Shown in pieces: positions 37,398 through 46,659 of a stretch of 64,000 nt of DNA. Made by a program: the position numbers and the translations under genes. Numbering within the stretch: position 1 is the first letter of the stretch; each line of letters opens with the position of its first letter. The stretch lies in NCBI RefSeq assembly GCF_003885045.1, contig NZ_RHJS01000002.1, positions 2,666,001-2,730,000 on the forward strand, read 5' to 3'. Under the pieces are notes generated by a model. That model made no database searches. It was not told the DNA's origin and saw only the letters and a list, made by a program, of their open reading frames with translations. The DNA comes from Schaedlerella arabinosiphila (GTDB lineage: Bacteria > Bacillota > Clostridia > Lachnospirales > Lachnospiraceae).

Positions 37398-38458
37398 CCT
37401 TCTTTTTCTCCTTCATTTCTTATTGCAAAAACATCCTCTAACATAAGGTTATCCAGCGATAACAATGCTTCCTTTTTAACCAATATGAAACGTGGTCTTT
37501 CTTTCGCTCCATATACGTTTACAATCTCCTTTTTGACCGTATAATCGGCACTGTTGCAATAAATGATTCCTTCATCTCGCAACCGCCTTTTTAGTTCGGG
37601 TTCGGAAGCAGTTTCAAGAAGAGGCTGGCATATATTTATTAATAACTTAGGCGGAAAATAGTAAAATTTTTCATCGAAAAGTACCGCTGAATTTTCCCTC
37701 AATGCGTCATATATAGCAATATTAATTTTCTCAATATCCGCCACAAAAATATCTTCGTTATCATACAAATTTCCCCAAACCAACGATGAAAGTATTTCAA
37801 GAAGTTCCATACCACTTGCAAATTCTGAAATATCTTGCAAACGTTTTTTTGTTTCATCAATGTACTTTACCAGGAAATCTACCACATAACGCTCAGGATA
37901 TTTTTTCCGCAAATAGGCTGCATAAATTGCTCCAATTCCGGCCAAAACAGAAAAAATTATTTTTTCATTTCCTTTATATTCCGTCAAGAAAATGCTGCTG
38001 CTATTTTTTTCTAAAACAGCACAAACTTCTTTCACATTCTCGATAATATAATCTGTAAATTCCACAATTTTTGAAATCATTTTTTCATCATAAATCTCGT
38101 CCACATCTTTCTCTTTTAGCCGAAAAATGTACCTATCGGATTTGAGAGACTCTGGAAGTATTCCACCAACCATAAGAATCGGTAAAAAAGATTTTTGAAA
38201 CATAAAATTGTCAACATTTTCCTCCTTTAATCCTTTCTGCATAATCATAAAACCGGCCTGAAAATTTTCAATAAATTTTGCATCTTTTGCCTTTTCGACA
38301 TAGACTCCATTTCCATTCATTTTGGCACAATATTGGGTAATAAATCTCCTGGACATCTTCTCATTATCCGCCACTAAAATTAGACCATCCTCTAGTTCAT
38401 ACCCATAATTTTTTAGCAAAACCCGTAGGAATGAACTTCCATATACTGTCAACGTCAT
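37379..38458 (-). CDS. Unknown protein, second of the HerA-linked trio
   Basis: A 359-residue mostly helical protein without a family I recognise. It begins MTLTVYGSSFLRVLLKNYGY; SIFLTEYKGNEKIIFSVLAGIGAIYAAYL is a possible buried segment, and there is no P-loop. I place the start at ATG 38458, directly after TAGGATGG, so it begins 5 bp after the stop of the previous gene. It overlaps the ATPase gene by 19 bp. The pattern suggests the three proteins form one complex. AT-rich like its neighbours. Confidence 0.65.
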   Translation of the reverse strand: MTLTVYGSSFLRVLLKNYGYELEDGLILVADNEKMSRRFITQYCAKMNGNGVYVEKAKDAKFIENFQAGFMIMQKGLKEENVDNFMFQKSFLPILMVGGILPESLKSDRYIFRLKEKDVDEIYDEKMISKIVEFTDYIIENVKEVCAVLEKNSSSIFLTEYKGNEKIIFSVLAGIGAIYAAYLRKKYPERYVVDFLVKYIDETKKRLQDISEFASGMELLEILSSLVWGNLYDNEDIFVADIEKINIAIYDALRENSAVLFDEKFYYFPPKLLINICQPLLETASEPELKRRLRDEGIIYCNSADYTVKKEIVNVYGAKERPRFILVKKEALLSLDNLMLEDVFAIRNEGEKEGCIEVM

Positions 38459-38463
38459 CCATC

Positions 38464-39081
38464 CTATTTCGCCATTTCCACATATTCTTTCCATAATCTT
38501 GTCCCCCTTTTTACAAATTTAAACTCATTTTTTCCAAATTCTACCCAGCCAAAATGTGTAGGAATTATTACAGGATCTGTGTGTATCGGATGGACTGAAA
38601 CCCAAATTTTTCTCAGCAATTCAATTTGTGCATTTCTCGAATTTGCAAAAATCACTCCACCGCAAGATGTGATTTTTTTCAGAAGATAGTCACCAATTCC
38701 GACCCTTGCATTATTTAAATAAATATTTTTTTCAGCACCTGCAATTTCCAGTAAAAATACAGTTAATCCATTATCACCGTCTGAACTTACCAGAGGAAAA
38801 TTTCCCAGAAATTTGAAATTTGCCACCGGTCGTCCTGGTATGTTTGCCCACGAATTTCTTGTATCCACTCTTAATTCTCCGCTCCTCAATATTGTGATTT
38901 CATCATACTGAGCCTTCCGTGCTGCTCGTTGAAATTCATGTCTAACTTCCCTTCTTTGAGCATACGCATCCTTTATCTCATTCATTTGAAATTCCTTTTC
39001 AATCGCAGCTTGGTTCTTAATTACCTCCTTTTGATATAAACTATTCAAATTATTTTTTTGCATGTTCAATATCTCGTTCAT
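38464..39081 (-). CDS. Unknown protein, first of the HerA-linked trio
   Basis: A 205-residue protein: an N-terminal helical part of about 60 residues (likely coiled coil, EKEFQMNEIKDAYAQRREVR) and a mixed alpha/beta remainder with TILRSGELRVDTRNSWANIP and HFGWVEFGKNEFKFVKRG. The latter vaguely recalls the DUF927 domain found at the front of some mobile-element helicases. Start ATG 39081 follows AAGGGAG; the in-frame extension to 39150 has no ribosome site. It follows a strong terminator (39342-39384). Confidence 0.6.
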   Translation of the reverse strand: MNEILNMQKNNLNSLYQKEVIKNQAAIEKEFQMNEIKDAYAQRREVRHEFQRAARKAQYDEITILRSGELRVDTRNSWANIPGRPVANFKFLGNFPLVSSDGDNGLTVFLLEIAGAEKNIYLNNARVGIGDYLLKKITSCGGVIFANSRNAQIELLRKIWVSVHPIHTDPVIIPTHFGWVEFGKNEFKFVKRGTRLWKEYVEMAK

Positions 39082-39341
39082 ATTTCTCCCTTCTGCGCCC
39101 GGATTTTTTGATCTTTCACAATTTTTCAAAACAAATCTTGATAATCTCATTCATATTTCAAAAAAAATTCCCGACCTTTTATCAAAAATCCGGGCACACT
39201 CTGATTTTTTTCCTCTGCGCATTGGATGTTGAACATTTTATCACATATTAAAAAATTTGAATATTTCATAAATTTCTTCGTTATTTTTTTATCAATATTG
39301 CTATTATATATTTTATATGGTATAATAAATTTTTTTACAAT

Positions 39342-39384
39342 AAAAACCACCTCGTAGCATCAACCGAGCCACGGGGTGGTTTTT
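39342..39384 (-). terminator. Terminator between the 573-aa gene and the HerA-linked trio
   Basis: AAAAACCACC (39342-39351) pairs with GGTGGTTTTT (39375-39384). It can act on both strands, and its position just after the stop at 39417 fits the minus-strand gene. Confidence 0.88.
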
Positions 39385-39416
39385 CTATATCTATAACATT
39401 CCTGTTTTTCATAAAA

Positions 39417-41138
39417 TCAAAGTTCATATTTTCTAGTTGTAATATCTGGTTCATGTAAATCAAAAGAAGAATAGCTTAATAAACAATTCATTATCGTTTT
39501 AAATAATTCATCATCCTCTATTTCTGTATTTTCAAATATAATATTTTTGTAATCTGACAGCAAGCAATATTTAATATTTCTATTTATATTTTCGGATAAA
39601 TCATCCCATTGTATAAATCTCTCATCATTTTCCCCTTCTTTTATTTTTTCTAAGCATCCATCTATAGTACCCCATTCTTCTTCATAAAGTTCTTCTGCTA
39701 ATTCTTCACTATTTCCACTATATTTTTTATCCTTAAATTTGTTCAGCAATTCACATTTTTTTTTGAACTTAATATAATTGGATATCTTTTGGTAATCTGT
39801 AGTCGGATGTCCGTATTCCATAACCAAACACCTATATTCTTTATTGTTTAAATCTATCTCTTCTTGTTTATGCTCCTTCCATGGAGTTCTGATTTGCAAA
39901 TCATCATTTAGGTTTAAAGAAAGATATAATGTTTCGAATAAATCCATAGAATACTCTTTTTCTAATTCAGAAATCCACTTTTCCTTACTTTTCTTATCTA
40001 TATGCCAACGCAAAATAGTTGCTAGGGGTAGTAAATGTTCCTGTAATCGTTTATAGCGATTATTAAGCCCACTTAAAAACCATACAAACTCATCTGATGA
40101 AATAGCAATCAAATAATCTAAATTTTCCAATTCTCCTTTACTTCTTCTAGGATTGAAATTTAAGGAAATAAGATATTCCCCTATATAATTAAAAACCGTT
40201 TTAATTACCAACAGTTTTGTTAATACATTTGGCATAAATCTAATTGCATAAAACAATTCGCAGGAAATAACTCTTTTCACAATAGCCTCTATTTCATTAT
40301 TAGAAATCTTATGTTTTTTCTTTTCCTCATTTATTAACGTTATTAAAAACTTTGCCATCGCATTAACAGTATTAAAATTAGTTGATTTTTCCCATACATA
40401 TTGCAATGGAGCTGTGTCCTTATCATTTAATATCTGTATCTGCTCCATTAACATTTCAAAGTACTTCCTGCTCTTTCCTTGATCGCAGATATAATTCCTA
40501 AATTGTTCGTTTCCAATAAACAGTACATTTAAAGGCAAAAAGTCAAGTTCCAAAGTAATACGTTTTCCGTCTATTTTCATTGGAAAATAGACGGGTGGTT
40601 CTTGTTCTGTGCTATTTTTCCAAAGTTTCTCTAAATCTTCAATCAAATCATCCGCAATATTTTTATCCCTTCCATATTTTTTTCTGCCAATATATAACAG
40701 TTCATTTATATTTTCATCATTAATTAAATATTCTATATCCTCTTCATCATCCATATTATATGTTTCTTTTTTACCTAGCCGATATAAATTATATGTTATT
40801 GTTTGAGCGATATCGTAAGTTATAATAAAAGGATCATCATAAAATTCCAATATCAGTTTTCTTAATACTCTTTCCGGTTCTGACAGACAAACATTGTCTG
40901 AATTACATTCATGCCACCCCTTAAAGCCTTTCGGGAACAGTTCCTTAATCAATATTTCAAATATACAATGCCAAATCCCACTGTTTTCCTGCTTTAGTAA
41001 CATTTTAACTTTATCTGATAATTTCATAATAAATGATTCAAGTTCTTTATTTTCACTCATACATTTTTCAAAAAATTCATCTGTAAGTTCTGTAATAAAA
41101 AGCCCCTCTTTTGTACAAGAGTTTTTTTCCATATCCAT
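39417..41138 (-). CDS. Large AT-rich protein of unknown function
   Basis: A 573-residue acidic, mainly helical protein. I see no P-loop, signal peptide, or clear membrane segment and no known catalytic motif. The middle part (NNEIEAIVKRVISCELFYAI) and C-terminal half (SNYIKFKKKCELLNKFKDKK) suggest a helical scaffold. The AT content is well above its neighbours, which suggests separate acquisition. Start ATG 41138 follows AAGGAGAGGA; ATG 41132 is also possible. It is followed by a strong terminator and preceded 34 bp upstream by a DUF4143 ATPase, so it is probably co-transcribed with that gene. Confidence 0.6.
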   Translation of the reverse strand: MDMEKNSCTKEGLFITELTDEFFEKCMSENKELESFIMKLSDKVKMLLKQENSGIWHCIFEILIKELFPKGFKGWHECNSDNVCLSEPERVLRKLILEFYDDPFIITYDIAQTITYNLYRLGKKETYNMDDEEDIEYLINDENINELLYIGRKKYGRDKNIADDLIEDLEKLWKNSTEQEPPVYFPMKIDGKRITLELDFLPLNVLFIGNEQFRNYICDQGKSRKYFEMLMEQIQILNDKDTAPLQYVWEKSTNFNTVNAMAKFLITLINEEKKKHKISNNEIEAIVKRVISCELFYAIRFMPNVLTKLLVIKTVFNYIGEYLISLNFNPRRSKGELENLDYLIAISSDEFVWFLSGLNNRYKRLQEHLLPLATILRWHIDKKSKEKWISELEKEYSMDLFETLYLSLNLNDDLQIRTPWKEHKQEEIDLNNKEYRCLVMEYGHPTTDYQKISNYIKFKKKCELLNKFKDKKYSGNSEELAEELYEEEWGTIDGCLEKIKEGENDERFIQWDDLSENINRNIKYCLLSDYKNIIFENTEIEDDELFKTIMNCLLSYSSFDLHEPDITTRKYEL

Positions 41139-41172
41139 TCCTCTCCTTCTTCCTCTGACCTTTTGGGTCTTT

Positions 41173-42534
41173 TCACCCCTTTATCTCACTCTCGAACCGA
41201 ATCCTCCCCATCAGATAAATCGGAACCGTTATCTTTTTTCCTTCCACCCCGCCAAAGGTCTCCCCTTTCAGCAAATATAGATATTGTATCTTCCCATCCG
41301 CCAGCATCTGGTTTGCTGTCTTTCCTGCAGCGCGTCCGGCTTTCACTTCAATCCCATAGTTCTGGTAATCCTTCCTGCTGTTTACAAAAAAATCCAGTTC
41401 CCCATCCTTATATAAAGCATACAGAGGAGTCAGCCCGGCTATTTCCTGATTATCTGCCTTTTTCTTCAAATAGAGATAAACAAAATTTTCATTTATTATT
41501 CCTGAAATTGTATCTGGCCGTGCTCCTGCCATATCAAGAAAATATCCGGCAACTCCCAAATCCCGGAAATAGAACCTGCAGTTTGGTGTGACATCCAGTA
41601 CGTTTCCTTCATTTACCTGACCGCAGTATCCAATCACATTGGAACGGTAAAACCATGCGATTGCCTGATTGATGCTCTTTTTTGTGATCCGGTTGCTGTC
41701 ATCCCGAAAGACTATGGCAGACAGCTCCCGGATCAGGTTTGGTGATCCCTTCTTTTCTCGGATCATGGTTTGTGCGATTGCCGGAAGGAGCTGCTCTAAA
41801 AGGTTCATTTCCAAAATATCATTAAAATACCGTTCGGATTCTTCTATGAAAATGTGGATAATATGGATGACTTCTTTTCTGCACGCCTCAACATCTCCTG
41901 TTTCAAAATATTTTTGTACCACTGCAGGATAACCTCCGATCCTGCAGTATATATCGTACATTTCTTTCAGGCTGTAATAATCCTCATGGCTGCTGTTTCC
42001 GAATAAATCTATCCTCTCATACAGCTCCCTTTTTCCTGCAGCTTCCAAAAATTCTTCATAGGACATGGTATCCAGAATCATTGTCTCAATATCTCCGGCC
42101 GGAAGAAAATATTCTTTTTGCATTGTCTTTCCAAGGTAACTGCCTGCAACAATGAAATGCGTCTGAAATTCCCTTGCAAACTGCCGGATAAGCGAATATA
42201 CCCTTGCAGATTCCTGTATTTCATCAATCAGAACTACAGTATCTTCTTCGTCCTGAAATCTACAGTCAAAAAGCGCAAACGCTTTATGGATTGGCTGCTT
42301 AACCCGCTCTTCTCCAGGCTCCCATCTGGAAGCCTTGTCCAGACAGGCTATAAACTCCTGTCCGGAGGTCTGCATCATATTGATATATATGAATTTTTTG
42401 TAATTCTCTTTTGCAAACTTCGTCAATATATAAGTCTTGCCTACCTGCCGCGCTCCGCTTACTTCAAGGACTTTTCCAAAATTATTTTTCTTCCACTGCA
42501 GCAGGCTGGCGTAAATATCTCTTTTGAAATCCAT
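41173..42534 (-). CDS. AAA-type ATPase with DUF4143 C-terminal domain
   Basis: A 453-residue member of the AAA_14/DUF4143 group. Walker A is GARQVGKT at residues 27-34, Walker B is VVLIDEIQES near 100, and HFIVAGSYLGKTMQKEYFLP is the sensor region. The C-terminal part (LTPLYALYKDGELDFFVNSR followed by YGIEVKAGRAAGKT) carries the E-x-K of a PD-(D/E)XK-like DUF4143 nuclease fold. Starts at ATG 42534, six bases after AGGCGG. These are common in gut Firmicutes and are thought to be stress or selfish-element ATPases, but their role is not settled. Confidence 0.88.
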   Translation of the reverse strand: MDFKRDIYASLLQWKKNNFGKVLEVSGARQVGKTYILTKFAKENYKKFIYINMMQTSGQEFIACLDKASRWEPGEERVKQPIHKAFALFDCRFQDEEDTVVLIDEIQESARVYSLIRQFAREFQTHFIVAGSYLGKTMQKEYFLPAGDIETMILDTMSYEEFLEAAGKRELYERIDLFGNSSHEDYYSLKEMYDIYCRIGGYPAVVQKYFETGDVEACRKEVIHIIHIFIEESERYFNDILEMNLLEQLLPAIAQTMIREKKGSPNLIRELSAIVFRDDSNRITKKSINQAIAWFYRSNVIGYCGQVNEGNVLDVTPNCRFYFRDLGVAGYFLDMAGARPDTISGIINENFVYLYLKKKADNQEIAGLTPLYALYKDGELDFFVNSRKDYQNYGIEVKAGRAAGKTANQMLADGKIQYLYLLKGETFGGVEGKKITVPIYLMGRIRFESEIKG

Positions 42535-43028
42535 TTTATACCGCCTTTCCAATCCAAGTAACTAATTGGCCGAAATCCAGATGGCCGATACCTATGGTTC
42601 TCATCATAGCCACACATCCCAAATCTTAAACCCAAATGATGAATACATCTTTTTTGTATTCTATCATCATTATAGCCGGAATACAAGGAAGCGGGGCATT
42701 TATCATTATCATTATATTTTAGCAACCTATATCAGCAGATCATCATAGCCCCATACCCTGAATCTATTCTGACCAGAGTATGGACTATTATTTGAAAGTA
42801 GTAAGAATACGTTTTATTTCTACAAGCATCAGGGCATTTTCCGTAGTTCGAATCGAACACACTTTATACTTTAAATCTATTCAGCAGAAAACATTAGTCC
42901 TACTTTGCCAGTTCCAATCTATTTGTGCTGTTTCTTCTATAATAAATATAATTTCTCTGATAGAAAATCCACGCTTTCTGTTTTCATTGATTCTGTGAAT
43001 TTAGGCATTAACAAGACATTTCTTCCAT
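42535..43028. other. Intergenic region with a GTTC-N5-GAAC site
   Basis: About 490 bases without a believable gene. It contains an imperfect hairpin (ATGATGAATAC with GTATTC..CATCAT, about 42637-42670), a possible minus-strand -10 TATAAT near 42675, and the palindrome at 42846-42858. Confidence 0.5.
42846..42858. promoter_or_regulatory. Palindrome GTTCGAATCGAAC (intergenic)
   Basis: Perfect 6-bp arms around a single base, one of a set of GTTC-N5-GAAC sites found only in the element. Likely a protein-binding site. Confidence 0.55.
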
Positions 43029-43934
43029 CTATTCCGGGATTAATTCTACTGCTCCTGTGCTTCTCCTGAAATAGTATACTTCATCTGACAGCCGTTCCTC
43101 CTCTTGCACTTCCTTTTCATTGATATCCTGTACGATTCTGCGAAGCTCTGCTGCATCTTCATCATCCATGGTCGGAAGCAATATCACTTCATGGACTGAT
43201 GATGGCAGAATGATCAGATCACTCTCCTGCGCTTTGGCGAACCGGTCTAGCAAATCGGTACGGAGCATTGCAGCAGCCCCTTTTATTCTGCTCCGATTGG
43301 TAAAGATATACATCCACTCATGAAATTCGCTCTCTTCCTTTACGTCTATGAGCTCTTCTATCATATCCTGGACTGCCTGGTACCCTCCTATGATCTCAAA
43401 CTCCTCCTTCTGCAGATTGGCAAGCGCCGCCTCATACAGTTCTTCTTCGGTGATCTTCCAGTGCTCCATCATCTTATTTGTTACCGTTTGGACTGCATCT
43501 CCGGACTTGCATTCCCACATCTTAAGCCGGTAAATGACTGCCAGATCCAGAAATGCTCTATACGGGAGCTTCTCTAGCAGCTCCCGATTCCAGGCTTCCT
43601 TGACCAGTTCCACGACGATCCGTCCTTTTGCGCTTTCCCAGGAACCCATCAACTGATCTTCATGGATTCTTTTCACATTTTTCAAAACAGAAAACGCCTC
43701 CTCCACGCACCAGCCCATTCCGTATACCTGATACTCCTGATACAATTCTTTCAGCTGGATGGAGGGAAACAGGTTATAGTTTGGGTCTATATATGTCAGG
43801 TTCTCACTCTTGGTCTGGTTATTCTTTATGATCTGAACTATTTCGACTTTCATATCACTGTCCGACTTCTCCTGGACCAGATTTTTCAGGGCTTCTTTAA
43901 ATTCTATATACTCCATTTTTTTCGTATTCTCCAT
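43029..43934 (-). CDS. DUF5688-family protein
   Basis: A 301-residue cytoplasmic protein of the type often found in Lachnospiraceae integrative elements. Recognisable blocks: NLTYIDPNYNLFPSIQLKEL near the start, GRIVVELVKEAWNRELLEKL, DLAVIYRLKMWEC, and SDLIILPSSVHEVILLPTMD near the end. Function is not established. Start ATG 43934 follows AGAGG. It sits 14 bp after the 121-aa gene, in the same direction, with a 490-bp gap downstream. Confidence 0.82.
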   Translation of the reverse strand: MENTKKMEYIEFKEALKNLVQEKSDSDMKVEIVQIIKNNQTKSENLTYIDPNYNLFPSIQLKELYQEYQVYGMGWCVEEAFSVLKNVKRIHEDQLMGSWESAKGRIVVELVKEAWNRELLEKLPYRAFLDLAVIYRLKMWECKSGDAVQTVTNKMMEHWKITEEELYEAALANLQKEEFEIIGGYQAVQDMIEELIDVKEESEFHEWMYIFTNRSRIKGAAAMLRTDLLDRFAKAQESDLIILPSSVHEVILLPTMDDEDAAELRRIVQDINEKEVQEEERLSDEVYYFRRSTGAVELIPE

Positions 43935-43948
43935 TCATTGATCCTCTC

Positions 43949-44314
43949 TTAATCTTCAAAAAGTTCCATTATAAGATGTACCGCATCTTTAAATCCAAGA
44001 CTGTATGCAATCCTGCCATACTGGGAATCGTAATAATTGCATATAGACAATGCCTCGTCTACTGCGTCTAACTGTTCCTGATCCAGTCCCATCCGGTTTA
44101 TTTTTCTTAGAACTTCTTCTATTTTTCTTTCTGATTTCTGGTAGATCTCATCCTTCTTTAAACAATCTTCCAGCGCATGGTGTGACCTTGTTTTAAAAAG
44201 AATATCTAACATTGACTTTGTTCCTGATTTACTGGTGAAAGATTTCTTATGTACTTTATATTTTTTTAGAAGTGGACACTGCACATCCATATTCGTTTTT
44301 TTCTTCCTATCCAT
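43949..44314 (-). CDS. Small accessory protein, DUF6809-like
   Basis: A 121-residue helical protein. The C-terminal block SICNYYDSQYGRIAYSLGFKD is a shared motif of small Lachnospiraceae accessory proteins (DUF6809 type). The N-terminus is basic (MDRKKKTNMDV). No enzyme motif. It is probably co-transcribed with the DUF5688 gene. Identity of the family is from recall of the block and not certain. Confidence 0.65.
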   Translation of the reverse strand: MDRKKKTNMDVQCPLLKKYKVHKKSFTSKSGTKSMLDILFKTRSHHALEDCLKKDEIYQKSERKIEEVLRKINRMGLDQEQLDAVDEALSICNYYDSQYGRIAYSLGFKDAVHLIMELFED

Positions 44315-44657
44315 AGATTCCTCTTTTCGTGATAATAGTTATCTGCAAGCGATTGATTCCGTGATCCAGCTTCGATGCAAGAATCGGGGGATGTCACCTA
44401 GTGTAATTCAAAAATACTGTGTTCTTTGTATGAAGCATCAATTCCTATGGTGCTCCATGGTATTCGTTTCTAACACAAATAACGCCTTATTTTTTTATAG
44501 AAGGAACTGCCATAAAATCACGTTCATATTCTGACTTTCTGAATCCTTTTACAGCAGTTCCTGACTGGTTTTGTTTTCATCCAAAGATCTCTGTGAGCGT
44601 TCATGTAAGTTTTTATTACAATGATATTCCCATTGTGTTCGTTTCGAACCACTTACT
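44315..44657. other. Intergenic region between the 121-aa gene and the annealing protein gene
   Basis: About 340 bases with no gene seen. It holds a near-perfect copy of the element palindrome at 44637-44649 and a weaker relative (ATTC-GTTTC-TAAC) near 44462. Confidence 0.5.
44637..44649. promoter_or_regulatory. Palindrome GTTCGTTTCGAAC (intergenic)
   Basis: GTTC-N5-GAAC with one arm mismatch relative to the 13-bp consensus, 8 bp beyond the stop of the Rad52-like gene. Confidence 0.5.
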
Positions 44658-45665
44658 TTATGCGGCATCTTTTGTCTTTTTCAGCCCGTTCATCGCCCTT
44701 GAATAAATATCCTCTGTCATCTGCTCCACACCTGTCAGGTGGTATCTGGATAATACTGCCTCCATGGAGATTCCGGTTCGTTTCAGTTCTTTTTCAAGCA
44801 GCATGAACTGTTTGTCTGAGGTCGTCTTCTCCTGCGTTTTTGGGTGCTCTTCCGGCTTTTGTTTCTTTCCTTCTGTTTTCCTATTCTTATCCTCCTGTGT
44901 CCGATTCTGTTCCTCTGATCTCTGGCTATTTTTCTCCGGTTTTTGATTTTTATTTTCTGTTTTCTGTCCTTGTTTTTGCTCTGGCTTCTGTTTCAGTTCA
45001 AATACCTTCTGCCCGTTTTGGTTGATGATCACAAGAGCGGATATCTCCCTCTGATGGTTGTAGCCTATGGAATGCACAAAGAACTTATTAGTAGTAGTAT
45101 AACGGTCGCCTTGCCTCTGGATATTTACTTTTGTTGCCGGGACCCAGATAAACGGCGCTGTATAAAGCTCCCTTCCAAGCCCCCAATTAAAGCAGGCCCG
45201 CTTAAAGGAATCGGATGCCTGCCCCTTTTCTTTTTCGGAATAGCTGGTCGTGCCCACATCTTGCTTCGCAATCCACTGTCCTTTTTCTTCGTCCCAGATT
45301 TCTACGGTGCAGTACAGGTTACCGTCAATGCACTGGTGGGTCCTTTTCCATCCGAACGGCGTAAATGTCTCGTCCAGAATCCGTTGGTCTACACGGGCAT
45401 CCTTGAAAAGAAACAGACTCAGCCCTTTTTCATTGATCGTGGATACCCGGCACTCGATCTCGTCCGCTCTCAGCAACCGGATGACTCTTTTATCACTATC
45501 TGAAATTATCATGGCATCTGAATCCGACTCCGATATCTGTACCTGTTTTTCTGGTTCCGGTGTCTGTTTCTCTGGTTCCGGTATCTGCACCTGTTCCTTC
45601 GGCTGTTCCCCTTTGATCGCTCCGGCTTTCTTTGCCAGTTCTTCTTTTATATTTTGCTTTGCCAA
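44658..45665 (-). CDS. Rad52/22-like single-strand annealing protein
   Basis: A 335-residue recombinase. The core (residues about 55-200) contains GLSLFLFKDARVDQRILDET, GWKRTHQCIDGNLYCTVEIW, QDVGTTSYSEKEKGQASDSF and KRACFNWGLGRELYTAPFI, which are Rad52-like blocks of phage and element annealing proteins. A long low-complexity linker rich in Lys, Gln, Glu and Pro joins it to a short C-terminal domain (DKQFMLLEKELKRTGISMEA). It would pair resected strands made by the YqaJ exonuclease encoded just upstream. A TTG start nine bases after AAGGAG is used. Confidence 0.88.
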   Translation of the reverse strand: MAKQNIKEELAKKAGAIKGEQPKEQVQIPEPEKQTPEPEKQVQISESDSDAMIISDSDKRVIRLLRADEIECRVSTINEKGLSLFLFKDARVDQRILDETFTPFGWKRTHQCIDGNLYCTVEIWDEEKGQWIAKQDVGTTSYSEKEKGQASDSFKRACFNWGLGRELYTAPFIWVPATKVNIQRQGDRYTTTNKFFVHSIGYNHQREISALVIINQNGQKVFELKQKPEQKQGQKTENKNQKPEKNSQRSEEQNRTQEDKNRKTEGKKQKPEEHPKTQEKTTSDKQFMLLEKELKRTGISMEAVLSRYHLTGVEQMTEDIYSRAMNGLKKTKDAA

Positions 45666-45668
45666 CGT

Positions 45669-45728
45669 CTATTTCTCCTTCAACAAAGTTTTGATCGCCC
45701 AATATAAAAGCCGTTCTCTCCAGCTCAT
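45669..45728 (-). CDS. Possible 19-residue peptide between exonuclease and annealing protein
   Basis: ATG 45728, four bases after the YqaJ stop, reads MSWRERLLYWAIKTLLKEK and stops just before the annealing-protein ribosome site. It has no good ribosome site of its own, so it would depend on re-initiation. The predicted helix is amphipathic and basic. May be only spacer. Confidence 0.3.
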   Translation of the reverse strand: MSWRERLLYWAIKTLLKEK

Positions 45729-45732
45729 TTTT

Positions 45733-46659
45733 TTACGCCGCTTTTACCATGAGCCGCCTGCTCTGGATCACCTTCTGGTACTGTGCATAAATCTCAGGCT
45801 GTTCTTCTTTCAGACGTGATTCATCGACCCGGCTGCTGGAAACGGATTTCCAGGAGACTCTGTACTGTTCATTTTCTGCCTGCTCCGCTTCTCCGAGGTA
45901 GAGCTTCAATTCCTGCTCGATCTTCTTTTTCTCCCTCTCCATCTGTTCCATATCCTCTTTCAATTCCTGACGGCGTCTTAGTTTATCATCAAATCCTTTG
46001 AGCGGCAGGATCTCTGCCACGGAATTTTTATAATATTCCGCTATTACACTGTCCGCAAGTTTGGAACCATCCGGCTCAGGAAGGATTCTCTTCTGCACAT
46101 GGTTCTCCCAAAAATCCTGTTCGATTCGAACCAGATCTGCCAGCATGGATTCATCCCGTTCCAGCTTATAGTACTTAAATTCCCGACCGTAAATGAGCAC
46201 GGCGATATACCATGCATCTGCATTGCAGACTGTCATGTAATGATAGCATTGTATCTGATAGGAGAGCGGGATCTTTCCATCCTTCCAATGCTCTGCCATA
46301 AATGGGCTTGCAGTCTTGCATTCTAATCCCGCATTTTCACCGACTATCATCCGATCTACGTCGGCAAGCATGAACGGGTGGGCCTCACTGTAAAACATGC
46401 TGTTTGCCCTGCGCACCTTTTTTTCTGTGGCCTCCGTAAATCTTCTTGCAACATAATCTTCAAATTCCCGTCCCTGACGCATGGCTTCATTATCGATTTC
46501 CTCAATCGTGTCTGAGGTCTTGTCGCTGTATACCTGCATTGCAGTGCGGTAGGGATTCAGGCCGCATACGGCTCCGGCATCGCTCCCTCCGATCCCTTTC
46601 TTGCGGTATTTCAGCCATTCCTTTTTATCCAGGTTCAATGTCGATACTAATTTCTTCAT
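45733..46659 (-). CDS. YqaJ-family recombination exonuclease
   Basis: A 308-residue lambda-exonuclease-like nuclease. The opening WLKYRKKGIGGSDAGAVCGL and NPYRTAMQVYSDK are the YqaJ signature. FMLADVDRMIVGENAGLECK gives the D and E-x-K of the PD-(D/E)XK site, and LSYQIQCYHYMTVCNADAWY follows. The C-terminal part is a coiled coil (RRQELKEDMEQMEREKKKIE). With the Rad52-like protein it forms a two-part annealing system. The start overlaps the preceding stop by ATGA. A palindrome copy lies within the gene at 46119-46131. Confidence 0.92.
   Translation of the reverse strand: MKKLVSTLNLDKKEWLKYRKKGIGGSDAGAVCGLNPYRTAMQVYSDKTSDTIEEIDNEAMRQGREFEDYVARRFTEATEKKVRRANSMFYSEAHPFMLADVDRMIVGENAGLECKTASPFMAEHWKDGKIPLSYQIQCYHYMTVCNADAWYIAVLIYGREFKYYKLERDESMLADLVRIEQDFWENHVQKRILPEPDGSKLADSVIAEYYKNSVAEILPLKGFDDKLRRRQELKEDMEQMEREKKKIEQELKLYLGEAEQAENEQYRVSWKSVSSSRVDESRLKEEQPEIYAQYQKVIQSRRLMVKAA
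46119..46131. promoter_or_regulatory. Palindrome GTTCGATTCGAAC inside the YqaJ gene
   Basis: Perfect 13-bp copy in coding sequence (codes V-R-I-E-Q), identical to that at 63440-63452 but in a different reading frame, so it is not a shared peptide. Confidence 0.5.

Noticed and set aside
39147..39350. 67-residue minus-strand open frame
   Set aside because: It begins inside the terminator at 39342-39384, has no ribosome site, is extremely AT-rich and overlaps the extended front of the next frame.
42780..42998. 72-residue plus-strand open frame
   Set aside because: No ribosome site and no conserved-looking sequence; it spans the palindrome at 42846 in a gene-free gap.
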